This document shows positions 39,149 through 47,387 of a DNA stretch of 48,545 nt, one piece after another. Source of the DNA: Pseudideonella sakaiensis (GTDB lineage: Bacteria > Pseudomonadota > Gammaproteobacteria > Burkholderiales > Burkholderiaceae_C); contig NZ_BBYR01000051.1 in the NCBI RefSeq assembly GCF_001293525.1, positions 1 to 48,545 of the forward strand, written 5' to 3'. The notes under the pieces were generated by a model, which saw nothing but the letters and a program-made list of their open reading frames with translations, ran no database searches and was not told the origin of the DNA. The translations under genes were made by a program, and so were the position numbers. Numbering within the stretch: the first letter of the stretch is position 1; each line of letters begins with the position of its first letter.

Positions 39149-39790
39149 ATGCCCTCCCTGCCTTCCTCCCGTTCCCCGAGCCGTGTTTTCCTGGCGGTGC
39201 TGGCCCTGGCTGCCGGCGCCGCACTGCCGCTGGCCGCCAGCGCGCAGGACAGCGGCGCCTGGATCGTGCGCGCCCGCGCGCTGCACCTCGACTCGGCCAA
39301 CAAGGATTCCACCGGCCTGAACCTGTCGATCAACAACAAGGTCTTCCCGGAAGTCGACATCAGCTACTTCTTCACGCCCAACCTGGCGGCCGAGCTGATC
39401 CTCACCTACCCGCAGAAGCAGGACCTGAGTTCGAACGGCACCCGGATCGGCACGCTGAAGCACCTGCCGCCGACGCTGACGCTGCAGTACCACGTCACCG
39501 GACTGCCGAGCGCGCGGCCCTACGTGGGCGCGGGCATCAACTACACGCGCTTCTCGTCGGTGAACTTCGACCCCGCGGTGCGCACCGCGCTCGGCCCGAG
39601 CATCGAGAAGAGCAGCGTCGGCCTGGCCGCGCAGGTCGGCGTGGACATCCCGGTCGGCGGCGGCTGGCTCTTCAACGCCGACGTGAAGAAGGTGTACCTC
39701 CGCACCGACGTGCGCTCCTTCGGCGCCACCGCCGGCACCTTCAAGATCGACCCGGTGCTGTTCAGCCTCGGGATCGGCAAGCGGTTCTGA
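39149..39790 (+). CDS. ompW: OmpW family outer membrane protein
   Basis: A 213-residue beta-barrel of the OmpW family. The signal peptide ends ASA before residue 33 (SAQDSGAW). Family marks are WIVRARALHL at the mature start, alternating hydrophobic strands, HLPPTLTLQYH, RPYVGAGINYTRF and the C-terminal phenylalanine (GIGKRF). OmpW forms a narrow channel for small hydrophobic compounds. An FNR-type dyad lies upstream. Cytosine-rich context gives no clear ribosome-binding site. Confidence 0.93.
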   Translation: MPSLPSSRSPSRVFLAVLALAAGAALPLAASAQDSGAWIVRARALHLDSANKDSTGLNLSINNKVFPEVDISYFFTPNLAAELILTYPQKQDLSSNGTRIGTLKHLPPTLTLQYHVTGLPSARPYVGAGINYTRFSSVNFDPAVRTALGPSIEKSSVGLAAQVGVDIPVGGGWLFNADVKKVYLRTDVRSFGATAGTFKIDPVLFSLGIGKRF

Positions 39791-39832
39791 GCCGCCAGGG
39801 CCGCGCCCGGCACGGCCCGGCACGGCCCGCGC

Positions 39833-40402
39833 TCAGGCGTCGCGCTGCCAGCTGACGCCGTCGTCGGTCAGCAGCGCATCCAGCGGCAGGTCCTCGGGTT
39901 CGCTGCGCAGCATCGGCAGGAAGCCGTTCGAGTAGCACAGCCCGACGGTGTAGGGCCGCGGACGCAAGGCCATGATCGTGCGGTCGTAGAAACCGCCGCC
40001 ATAGCCCAGGCGCACGCCGCCCGGGCCGTAGCCCACGCAGGGCAGCAGCAGCATCTGCGGCTCGAAGACCTCGGTGTCCTTGGGCTTCGGGATGTCGTAG
40101 GCATCCAGCTCGGTCGGGCAGCCGGGGTACCAGACGTGGAAGCGCAGCGAGCCGCTCTCGCGATCGACCACCGGCAGCCCGATGCGCCGGCCCTCGCCGG
40201 CCTCGGACCAGCGGTAGAGCGCCGGCAGCGGGTCGAACTCGCCCTTGATCGGCCAGTAGCCGCCGATCGTCTGTTCGCGCCGGCCGACCAGCCAGACCCG
40301 CAGCACCCCCTGCAGCTGCACCGCGCGCTCGAGGCGGTCGGGCAAGGCCTGGCGGGCGGCGATCAGTTTGGCGCGCACTTCGGAACGGTCCAGCGGCAAC
40401 AT
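39833..40402 (-). CDS. 5-formyltetrahydrofolate cyclo-ligase (copy 1)
   Basis: Converts 5-formyl-THF to 5,10-methenyl-THF with ATP. The 189-residue protein has the N-terminal VRAKLIAARQAL, GGYWPIKGEFDPLP, PVVDRESGSLRF, and the C-terminal LLLPCVGYGPGGVRLGYGGGFYDR motif. An upstream in-frame extension is rejected because it overlaps the divergent TfoX-like gene. A second, different cyclo-ligase gene lies 2.2 kb to the right. Confidence 0.93.
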   Translation of the reverse strand: MLPLDRSEVRAKLIAARQALPDRLERAVQLQGVLRVWLVGRREQTIGGYWPIKGEFDPLPALYRWSEAGEGRRIGLPVVDRESGSLRFHVWYPGCPTELDAYDIPKPKDTEVFEPQMLLLPCVGYGPGGVRLGYGGGFYDRTIMALRPRPYTVGLCYSNGFLPMLRSEPEDLPLDALLTDDGVSWQRDA

Positions 40403-40465
40403 GCGAGGTCTTTCGAAGGCCGGGCCGCGCCCGGAACTGCCCGGCATTGTGCAAGACTGGCGGGC

Positions 40466-40990
40466 ATGCCCCGCCCCTCTCCGACCACCCCCACCGTGGC
40501 CGCCCCGCCCGGCTTCGCCGAGCACTGCGCCCAGCTGCTGGCGCCGCACGGCCCGGTGCGGCTGAAGCGGATGTTCGGCGGGCACGGCCTCTACGTCGAC
40601 GAGCTGTTCATCGCGCTGATCAGCCGGCAGACGCTGTACCTGAAGGCCGACGACGCGACCCGCGAGCAGTTCCGCGCCGCCGGCGGCCGGATCTTCGCGC
40701 CGCAGATGCCGGGGCGCGGCGTGGTCGAGCTGCCGTACTGGACAGTGCCCGAGGAGGCGCTGGAGTCCGACGCCGCGATGGCGCCCTGGGCCCGGCTGGC
40801 GATCGGCGCGGCCCTGCGTGCCCGGGCCGCGGCGGCGCCGAAACGGGCCACGGCCGGGCCGGCCCCGGCAAAGGGTGCCCCGGCGAAGCGAGCCGTGGCG
40901 AAGCGCGCCCTGGAGAAGCGGCCTGCGGCGAAGCGGGGCGCAGAAGATCGACCGGCCCTGCCACCGGCCGGCCGGAAGCGCGCCGGCTGA
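40466..40990 (+). CDS. TfoX/Sxy N-terminal-like protein with basic Ala/Lys tail
   Basis: A 174-residue protein. Residues 15-115 match the TfoX N-terminal domain (RLKRMFGGHGLYVDELFIALIS, YWTVPEEAL). The last 55 residues are rich in Ala, Lys, Pro and Arg, with repeated AKR-type units (for example KGAPAKRAVAKRALEKRPAAKR), like histone-H1-like tails of proteobacterial DNA-binding proteins. The TfoX C-terminal domain is absent. A DNA-bridging or nucleoid role is possible but inferred. It diverges from cyclo-ligase copy 1. Confidence 0.85.
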   Translation: MPRPSPTTPTVAAPPGFAEHCAQLLAPHGPVRLKRMFGGHGLYVDELFIALISRQTLYLKADDATREQFRAAGGRIFAPQMPGRGVVELPYWTVPEEALESDAAMAPWARLAIGAALRARAAAAPKRATAGPAPAKGAPAKRAVAKRALEKRPAAKRGAEDRPALPPAGRKRAG

Positions 40991-41029
40991 GCCGGGTCGG
41001 TCGGGCGGCGGCCGCGCGGCCGCAGCGGC

Positions 41030-41434
41030 TCAGGCGCCGCCGGCCTCCCAGCGCATCGCCGGGCCGCGCCGCCCGAGCGCGCGCAGCGCGGCGCCGAGCC
41101 GGCGCAGGCCGGCCGCGGCGCGGGCGCGGCAGGCGTCCGGCGGCACCAGCAGCTGGAAGCGGGCGTCGTCGCCCCAGGCCTCCAGCACCCATTCGCTGCC
41201 GTGGGCCAGCGCCAGGGTGTCGCCGGGCCCCAGCACGCGGTCCTCGGGGGGCGTGCGGCCGTCGCCGGCGGCCGTGATCCAGACCCGGCCGGCCGCCACG
41301 CGCAGGCAGCGCGCCCCCGGGCCGGCCGCCAGGCGCAGCGCGGTACCGGCCGGCAGGCGCCAGGCCGCGGCCTCGCCGCGGGCGGCGAATTCTTGCGCAG
41401 TGGTCATGAGCGGGCTGAGTCGGGTCGAGGTCAT
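41030..41434 (-). CDS. DUF2917 domain-containing protein
   Basis: A 134-residue protein with a DUF2917-like cupin region: WRLPAGTALRL, CLRVAAGRVWITAAGDG, EDRVLGPGDTLAL, and EWVLEAWGDDARFQL. It ends in an Arg/Ala-rich tail. Function unknown. GGAG about 10 nt before ATG 41432-41434 supports the start. It is divergent from a LysR regulator, an arrangement that suggests local control. Confidence 0.85.
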   Translation of the reverse strand: MTSTRLSPLMTTAQEFAARGEAAAWRLPAGTALRLAAGPGARCLRVAAGRVWITAAGDGRTPPEDRVLGPGDTLALAHGSEWVLEAWGDDARFQLLVPPDACRARAAAGLRRLGAALRALGRRGPAMRWEAGGA

Positions 41435-41479
41435 CGCAGGCTCCGGGTGATGCGGCGAGGGCGGTTCCCTTTGCCGGCG

Positions 41480-41523
41480 TGACGTCAATGTAGGCTGCGC
41501 GCGCGGTGCCGTCCAATGACGTC
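41480..41523. promoter_or_regulatory. Inverted TGACGTC motifs in the DUF2917/lysR intergenic region
   Basis: GACGTCAATG (41481-41490) and its near inverted copy (CAATGACGTC, 41514-41523) lie between the divergent genes. ATGACG (41516-41521) also serves as a -35 with TACCAT (41539-41544) 17 bp away, so protein bound there would contact the lysR promoter. This is a candidate LysR-type operator. Confidence 0.35.
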
Positions 41524-41550
41524 GGGGGCCGGGATTGATACCATTCGCGC

Positions 41551-42549
41551 ATGAATGCCCCGTCCCGCCAGCGCCCGCTGTCCGTCGGTCCGCTGCGCGC
41601 CTTCGAGGCGGTGGCGCGGCGCCTGAGCTTCCGCGCCGCCGCCGAGGAGCTGCACCTGACGCAGTCCGCGATCAGCCGCCAGATCCAGTCGCTGGAGGAG
41701 GAGGTCGGCGCCGTGCTGTTCCTGCGCGGCACCCGCCACGTCGAACTGACGGCCGACGGCGCGCTGCTGTTGCGCGCCGCCGCGCCCGCGCTGGCGCAGC
41801 TGGACAACGGCGTGCGGCAGATCCGGCAGTCGCGCGGGCGCCGCGTGGTCAGCGTGACGACCTTCGCGTCGTTCTCATCGCTGTGGCTGATTCCGCGGCT
41901 GGAGGCCTACCAGCGGTTGCACCCCGACATCGACATCCGCGTCTCGGCCAGCGACGCGATCGTCGACCTGGAGGACGGCGAGCTGGACGTGGCGCTGCGC
42001 TACTGCGCCGCGGAGCGCGCGGGCGCCGGCTCGCTGCGGCTGTTCGGCGAGGTGCTGACGCCGGCCGCCAGCCCCTGGCTGGTCGAGCAGGCCGCGCGCG
42101 GCGACAGCGCACCGCTGCGCCACGCCGCCGACCTCGCGCAGCATGCGCTGGCCGAGGAGGACGACTACCGGCCGAGCGCCCAGGTGCTGAGCTGGCGGCA
42201 TTGGCTCGCGGTGCACGGCCAGCCCGGCCTGCAGCCGCGGCGCTGGATGTACCTGAACTTCACCTACCAGCAGGTGCAGGCCGCCATCGCCGGGCAGGCG
42301 CTGACGCTGGCGCGGATGGCGCTGGTGGCGGAGTCGCTGGCGCGGGGCGAGCTGGTCGAGCCCTTCGGCCCGGCCGGGCGGCTGTCGGTGCCGCTGGTCT
42401 ACTGGCTGGCGGTGTCGCGGGCCGGTGCCCAGCGGCCGGAGGTGCGGCAGTTCGCCGACTGGGTGCTGTCGCAGGCCGCCGAGACGCGGCGGGCCCTGGG
42501 CGAGGCCGACGAGGGACCGGCGGCGGCGGCCGGACGGCCGGCCGCGTGA
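41551..42549 (+). CDS. LysR-family transcriptional regulator (GcvA-like)
   Basis: A 332-residue LysR regulator. The N-terminal helix-turn-helix spans about 11-70 (LRAFEAVARRLSFRAAAEELHLTQSAISRQI), followed by an effector-binding domain with GcvA-like features (SLWLIPRLEAYQRLHPDIDIRVSAS, LEDGELDVALRY). The Ala-rich C-terminal 20 residues are probably disordered. TACCAT (41539-41544) ends 6 nt before the ATG. The likely target is the divergent DUF2917 gene. Confidence 0.93.
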   Translation: MNAPSRQRPLSVGPLRAFEAVARRLSFRAAAEELHLTQSAISRQIQSLEEEVGAVLFLRGTRHVELTADGALLLRAAAPALAQLDNGVRQIRQSRGRRVVSVTTFASFSSLWLIPRLEAYQRLHPDIDIRVSASDAIVDLEDGELDVALRYCAAERAGAGSLRLFGEVLTPAASPWLVEQAARGDSAPLRHAADLAQHALAEEDDYRPSAQVLSWRHWLAVHGQPGLQPRRWMYLNFTYQQVQAAIAGQALTLARMALVAESLARGELVEPFGPAGRLSVPLVYWLAVSRAGAQRPEVRQFADWVLSQAAETRRALGEADEGPAAAAGRPAA

Positions 42550-42591
42550 GTCGACGGGCGGCGGGCCGCGACGGCGGCGGGCGGTCGCCGC

Positions 42592-43179
42592 TCAGCCCGC
42601 GACGACGCCGTGCTCGTCGACCACCAGCATCAGCGGCTGGTCATGCGGCTCGGGCACGAACTCCCCGGGCGCGAGGCGAGAGACCGCCCAGGCCACGCCG
42701 ACCGCCGTCACCTGGGGGTGCGCGGCCATCCAGCGGTCGAAGTAGCCGGCCCCGTAGCCGAGGCGGTAGCCGTTGACGGTGTAGCCGAGGCAGGGCACCA
42801 GCACCACGTCGGGCGTCACCTCGGCACCCTCGCTGCAGGGCAGGCCGCACTCGTCGCGGGCGGTCGGTGCGGCGCGGTCCCAGAGGCGGAAGCGCATCTC
42901 CCGCGGGCTGCGCTGCGTCCACGGCAGCGCCCAGGGCGGCGCGGCCAGCACGGGGTCGGCCGCACAGGCGGGCGCTGCGTTAAATTCGGAACGAATCGGC
43001 CAGTACAGACCCAGACACTGCGGTTCGAGTGCCCGCAGCACCCCCGCGAGATGCGCCCCGAGGGCCGCCTCGGCCGCTGCCCGTTCGGGGCTGGCGACGA
43101 AGGCCTGGCGGGCGGCGCGCAGGCGCAGCCGCAGGGCGGCGCGCTCCTCGCCGGGGGCGTGCGGTACCGAGGTCGCCAT
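42592..43179 (-). CDS. 5-formyltetrahydrofolate cyclo-ligase (copy 2)
   Basis: A 195-residue cyclo-ligase, distinct from copy 1 but with the same key motifs: ALRLRLRAARQAF, LGLYWPIRSEFN, LVPCLGYTVNGYRLGYGAGYFDR. Three consecutive ATGs (43177-43185) are possible; the third is chosen because AGGA lies 7 nt upstream of it. It is divergent from the lytic transglycosylase gene, 15 bp away. Confidence 0.92.
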   Translation of the reverse strand: MATSVPHAPGEERAALRLRLRAARQAFVASPERAAAEAALGAHLAGVLRALEPQCLGLYWPIRSEFNAAPACAADPVLAAPPWALPWTQRSPREMRFRLWDRAAPTARDECGLPCSEGAEVTPDVVLVPCLGYTVNGYRLGYGAGYFDRWMAAHPQVTAVGVAWAVSRLAPGEFVPEPHDQPLMLVVDEHGVVAG

Positions 43180-43194
43180 CATCATTTCCTGGAC

Positions 43195-45381
43195 ATGCCC
43201 ATGATTGCCGAGCCTGCAGTGTGCGCGATGCGCCGCCGCGCCCGCCTCCCCGTTCCGCTGCGCCGCGCGCGGCCGCCGCTGCCTGCCTGGCTGGCCGGCG
43301 GCCTGCTGGCGCTCGCGCTGCCCTGGGCCGCGGCCGAGGCCGGCACCGCGGCGCCGGCCGCCACCGCCGCCGTCGCGGCCACGCCGGCGCCCGGTGCGGT
43401 GCAGGCCGAGCCGCTGCTCGACGCACGCGAGGCCTGGCGCAAGCGCGACCGCGCCCGGCTGGCGGCGCTGCGCACCGCGGTGCTGGCGAGCCGCCATCCG
43501 CTGGCGATGTGGGTCGACTACTGGGACCTGAACCTGCGCCTGCCCGAGGCGACGGTGCCCGAGGTGGAGGCCTTCTACGCGCGCTGGCCCGGCACCTACG
43601 TCGAGGACCGGCTGCGCAACGACTGGCTGCTCGAGCTCGGCCGCCGCAAGGACTGGGCTGCCTTCGCCGCGGACCGTCCCCGCTTCCGGATGAACGACGA
43701 CCGCGACGTGGTCTGCTACGGCCTGCTGATCGAGCAGCAGGCGGGACGCGAGGTGCGCGACGCCGCACGCGCCGCCTGGCTGGCCCAGCGCGACGCCGAC
43801 GAAGGCTGCGCCGCGATGGCCGCGACGCTGTTCGAGGCACGCCAGTTCGGCAGCGCCGACGTCTGGGCCAAGGCCCGTGCCGCCACCGACACCTACCGCC
43901 CGCGCGCGGTGCGCCAGGCGCTGGCGCTGCTCGGGCCCTCGGTCACCGAGTCGCTGGACGAGGTGCTGGACAACCCGGCGCGCTACCTGGCCCGCAAGGC
44001 CGCCGCCAGCCCGCGCGCGGCGGCCGAGCTGACGACGCTGGCCCTGATGCGGCTGGCCGCCAGCGACGTCGACGCGGCCGAACAGGCGCTGCAGCGGCGC
44101 TGGGACGCGGCGCTGCCCTCGGACCTGGCGGGCTGGGCCTGGGCCACGCTGGCGAAGTGGTCGGCGCTCAAGCTGCTGCCCGAGGCCCCCGCGCAGTACG
44201 ACCGCGCCGAGCGCCACGCCGAACGCCACCAGCCGCGCCGCGACGTGCGCGACGCGCTGCGCGTCGACTGGACCGACGACACCATCGCCTGGCGCGCCCG
44301 CGCGCTGCTGCGCCAGGCGGCCACCGGCGACGCCGCCGGCCGCGGCGTCGCCACCTGGGAGAAGCTGCTGCAGACGCTGGAGGCGCTGAGCCCCGGCGAG
44401 CAGAAGGACCCGGCCTGGCGCTACTGGAAGGCGCGCGCGCTGCAGGTCACCGCGCTGGAAGGCAGGCTGCCCGTGGCCCAGGCCGACCTGCACGTGGCCC
44501 AGGCCCGGGCGCTGCAGGAGACCCTGGCCGGCGAGCTCAGCTTCTACGGCGCGCTGGCGGCCGAGGACATCGGCCGGCGCGCCCGCATGCCGGCCAGCCC
44601 GGCACCGCTGAGCGCCGAGGAGCGCGTCGGCGCGGTGCGCAACGCCGGGCTGGAGCGCGGGCTGCAGCTGATCGGCATCGGCCTGCGCAGCGAGGGCGTG
44701 CGCGAGTGGAACTTCAGCCTGCGCGGCCTCGGCGAGCGCGAGCTGCTGGCGGCCGCCCAGTGGGCCTGCGACCGCGAGGTCTGGGACCGCTGCATCACCG
44801 CCAGCGAGCGCACCGTCGACGAGGTGGACCTGGCGCAGCGCTACCCCACGCCGTTCCGCCGCGAGGTGGTGGCGCGCACGCGCGAGATCGGGCTCGACGC
44901 CGCCTACGTCTACGGCCTGATGCGACAGGAGTCGCGGTTCGTGATGGACGCGCGCTCGCACGTCGGCGCCTCCGGGCTGATGCAGCTGATGCCGGCCACC
45001 GCGCGCTGGACGGCCAACAAGATCGGCCTGCCGTACAGCGCCGACCTGATCAACGACCGCGACACCAACCTGCTGCTCGGCACCAGCTACCTGAAGCTGG
45101 TGCTGGACGACCAGGGCGGCTCGCAGGCGCTGGGCGCCGCCGCCTACAACGCCGGGCCGAACCGCCTGAAGCGCTGGCGCGACGGCCCGCGGCTGGAGAC
45201 GGCGGTGTGGGTCGAGAACATCCCCTTCAACGAGACGCGCGACTACGTGAAGAAGGTGCTCAGCAACGCCCTCTACTACGCCGCCCGCCTGGGCCACCCG
45301 GAGCAGCCCCTGCGCGGCCGGCTCGGTCCGACCGTCGGGCCGCGCGAGGTCACGGCCGCCACCGTGCGGGACCTGCCGTGA
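43195..45381 (+). CDS. slt: Soluble lytic murein transglycosylase
   Basis: Cleaves peptidoglycan glycan strands to anhydro-muropeptides in the periplasm. About 728 residues: basic N-terminus and hydrophobic signal region (LAGGLLALALPWAAAEAG), a long helical superhelix domain, and a C-terminal SLT domain with MRQESRF (catalytic Glu about 579), GASGLMQLMPATA and AAAYNAGPNRL. ATG 43195 is chosen; ATGs at 43201 and 43228 are alternatives, the last giving a more compact signal peptide. Its stop overlaps the next gene (GTGA). Confidence 0.94.
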   Translation: MPMIAEPAVCAMRRRARLPVPLRRARPPLPAWLAGGLLALALPWAAAEAGTAAPAATAAVAATPAPGAVQAEPLLDAREAWRKRDRARLAALRTAVLASRHPLAMWVDYWDLNLRLPEATVPEVEAFYARWPGTYVEDRLRNDWLLELGRRKDWAAFAADRPRFRMNDDRDVVCYGLLIEQQAGREVRDAARAAWLAQRDADEGCAAMAATLFEARQFGSADVWAKARAATDTYRPRAVRQALALLGPSVTESLDEVLDNPARYLARKAAASPRAAAELTTLALMRLAASDVDAAEQALQRRWDAALPSDLAGWAWATLAKWSALKLLPEAPAQYDRAERHAERHQPRRDVRDALRVDWTDDTIAWRARALLRQAATGDAAGRGVATWEKLLQTLEALSPGEQKDPAWRYWKARALQVTALEGRLPVAQADLHVAQARALQETLAGELSFYGALAAEDIGRRARMPASPAPLSAEERVGAVRNAGLERGLQLIGIGLRSEGVREWNFSLRGLGERELLAAAQWACDREVWDRCITASERTVDEVDLAQRYPTPFRREVVARTREIGLDAAYVYGLMRQESRFVMDARSHVGASGLMQLMPATARWTANKIGLPYSADLINDRDTNLLLGTSYLKLVLDDQGGSQALGAAAYNAGPNRLKRWRDGPRLETAVWVENIPFNETRDYVKKVLSNALYYAARLGHPEQPLRGRLGPTVGPREVTAATVRDLP

Positions 45382-46358
45382 TCCCGCCCGAAGGCCCGCG
45401 CCGCATCCTCGTCCTCGGCGGCAGCGGCTTCGTCGGCCGCAGCGTCTGCGAACGGCTGGTGGCGCGCAGCGGCGGCGCCGGCGGCGCGATCACCGTGCCG
45501 AGCCGCCGCCCGCAGCGCGCCGCCCACCTGCGCCACCTACCGACGCTCGCGCTGCCGGCCGCCGACCTGCGCGACGACGCGACCCTGGCCGCGCTGGTGG
45601 CCGGCCACGACGCGGTGATCCACCTGGTGGCCATCCTGCACGGCAGCGCGGCGCAGTTCCACGCGGTGCACGCCGAGCTGCCGCGCCGGCTGGCGGCCGC
45701 GTGCCGGGCCCAGGGCGTGCGGCGGCTGCTGCACGTCAGCGCCCTCGGTGTGGCGCCGGACGCGCCGTCGGACTACCTGCGCTCGAAGGCCGCCGGCGAG
45801 GCCGCGCTGCTGGCGGCCGGCCTGGACCTGACGATCTTCCGCCCGTCGGTGATCTTCGGCGCCGCCGACCGCTTCATGAACACCTTCGCGCGCCTGCAGT
45901 CGCTCGCGCCGGTGGTGCCGCTCGCCGGCGCGTCGGCGCGCTTCCAGCCCGTCTGGGTGGAGGACGTGGCGGCCGCGATCGTCGCCGCGCTGGACCGTCC
46001 CGAGACAATCGGCCGCACCTACGAATGCGCCGGGCCGGCCGAGTTCACGCTGGCCGAGCTGGTGCGGCTGGCCGGCACCTGGGCCGGCCACCCGCGGCCG
46101 GTGTTCGGCCTGCCGGACGGCATCGCCGGCCTGCAGGCGCGGCTGATGGAGTGCCTGCCGGGCGAGCCGCTGCTGTCGCGCGACAACCTGCGCTCGATGC
46201 AGGTGCCGAACGTCGCCACCGGCACCCTGCCCGGCCTGGCCGCGCTCGGCATCGACCCGGCCGACCTGCGCGGCGTGATGGCCGACCACCTGGACGGCCG
46301 CGTCGGGCCGGCGCGGCTGGACCGGCTGCGCGCGCCGGGCGGCAAGCGGGCGCGCTGA
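45378..46358 (+). CDS. NDUFA9-like NAD-binding protein (epimerase family)
   Basis: A 326-residue atypical short-chain dehydrogenase of the complex-I NDUFA9-subunit type. LVLGGSGFVGRSV is the nucleotide-binding loop, and VIHLVAILHG, LLHVSALGV, YLRSKAAGE and IFRPSVIFG follow. The catalytic Tyr-x3-Lys is present as YLRSK. The GTG start is coupled to slt by a GTGA overlap. In Burkholderiales this gene often sits between slt and gst; its role is not settled. Confidence 0.9.
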   Translation: MIPPEGPRRILVLGGSGFVGRSVCERLVARSGGAGGAITVPSRRPQRAAHLRHLPTLALPAADLRDDATLAALVAGHDAVIHLVAILHGSAAQFHAVHAELPRRLAAACRAQGVRRLLHVSALGVAPDAPSDYLRSKAAGEAALLAAGLDLTIFRPSVIFGAADRFMNTFARLQSLAPVVPLAGASARFQPVWVEDVAAAIVAALDRPETIGRTYECAGPAEFTLAELVRLAGTWAGHPRPVFGLPDGIAGLQARLMECLPGEPLLSRDNLRSMQVPNVATGTLPGLAALGIDPADLRGVMADHLDGRVGPARLDRLRAPGGKRAR

Positions 46359-46458
46359 CCTGCGCCGGCGCACCCGCGCGCCGGGAGGCGGGCGGGCGCC
46401 CTGCGCGGGGGCGCGATGCGCCGGTGCACCGCGTCGTACGGCGCCGGTGCACGGCGAC

Positions 46459-46479
46459 GCGATGCGCCCCGCGCATCGC
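46459..46479 (+). terminator. Hairpin between the NDUFA9-like gene and gst
   Basis: GCGATGCG (46459-46466) pairs perfectly with CGCATCGC (46472-46479) around CCCCG. No T-tract follows. The same 201-bp gap has the repeats CGCGATGCGCC (46412-46422, 46458-46468) and GCGCCGGTGCAC (46418-46429, 46441-46452), and TAGGAT (46521-46526), a possible gst -10. Confidence 0.35.
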
Positions 46480-46559
46480 CGCCTTGCCGATTCCTCACCC
46501 CGCGCCGGCCGGCGGCTGGCTAGGATGCCGGGCCCTTCCACCCCCGACCGCGCTGCGCC

Positions 46560-47273
46560 ATGGCCTCCCTCGAACTGACGATCGGCAACAAGAACTACTC
46601 CTCCTGGTCGATGCGGCCCTGGGTGCTGATGCGCCAGGCCGGGCTGCCCTTCAGCGAGCGGCTGCTGCGCTTCGACGACTTCCAGCCCGGCTCGCCGTTC
46701 AAGACCGCGCTGGCCGCGCTGGACTCGGCCGGCAAGGTGCCGGTGCTGCGCGACGGCGAGGTGACGGTCTGGGACAGCCTGGCGATCTGCGAGTACCTCG
46801 CCGAGCGCTTTCCCGACGCCGGCCTGTGGCCGGCCGACCGCGCGGCCCGGGCCCACGCGCGCAGCCTCTGCGCCGAAATGCACGCCGGCTACGGCGCGCT
46901 GCGCAACCACTGCCCGATGAACATCGAGGCGCTGCTGCCCGAGGTCGGCGCGCGCGTGTTGCGCGAGCAGCCCGGCGTGGCCGAGGACCTGGCGCGCATC
47001 GTCGGGCTATGGAGCCGGCTGCTCGAGCGCCACGGCGGGCCGATGCTGTTCGGCGACTTCGGCATCGCCGACGCCTATTTCGCGCCGGTGGTCATGCGCA
47101 TCCGCACCTACGCCCTGCCGGTGCCGCCGGCCGTGGCCGCCTACCTCGACCGCGTCGAGGCGCTGCCCGGCGTGGCCGACTGGGTGGCCGGCGCACGGGC
47201 GGAGAAGAGCTACGTCGCGATCGACGAGCCCTACCGCAGCGAGCGCAGCGTGCAGCTGCGCTGGCCCGACTGA
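46560..47273 (+). CDS. Glutathione S-transferase family protein
   Basis: A 237-residue GST. The thioredoxin-like N-domain carries the NKNYSSWSMRPWVLM active-site region, KVPVLRDGEVTVWDSLAICEYL with the cis-Pro, and a helical C-domain with FGDFGIADAYFAPVV. Related proteins are annotated as GST N-terminal 3 or maleylacetoacetate-isomerase-like. Substrate unknown. A TAGGAT -10-like element lies 33 bp upstream. Confidence 0.92.
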   Translation: MASLELTIGNKNYSSWSMRPWVLMRQAGLPFSERLLRFDDFQPGSPFKTALAALDSAGKVPVLRDGEVTVWDSLAICEYLAERFPDAGLWPADRAARAHARSLCAEMHAGYGALRNHCPMNIEALLPEVGARVLREQPGVAEDLARIVGLWSRLLERHGGPMLFGDFGIADAYFAPVVMRIRTYALPVPPAVAAYLDRVEALPGVADWVAGARAEKSYVAIDEPYRSERSVQLRWPD

Positions 47274-47278
47274 CGGGC

Positions 47279-47387
47279 CGGGCACCGCCCGGCCCTGGGG
47301 GCGGTCTCGAGAAAACGCCGGGCCGCCCCAAGTTTTCTCGACCCCCGCGGGGGGCGGGTCGGGCACCGCCCGGCCCTGGGGGCGGTC
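47279..47387. repeat. Palindromic repeat element flanked by 28-bp direct repeats
   Basis: Two identical 28-bp copies (47279-47306 and 47360-47387) flank a perfect 10-bp inverted repeat TCGAGAAAAC (47307-47316) / GTTTTCTCGA (47332-47341) with a 15-nt loop, followed by CCCCCGCGGGGG. The element fills the whole gap between the stop codons of gst and the convergent orphan gene; the right copy enters that gene's stop codon. It could act as a bidirectional terminator and may be a dispersed intergenic repeat. Confidence 0.85.
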
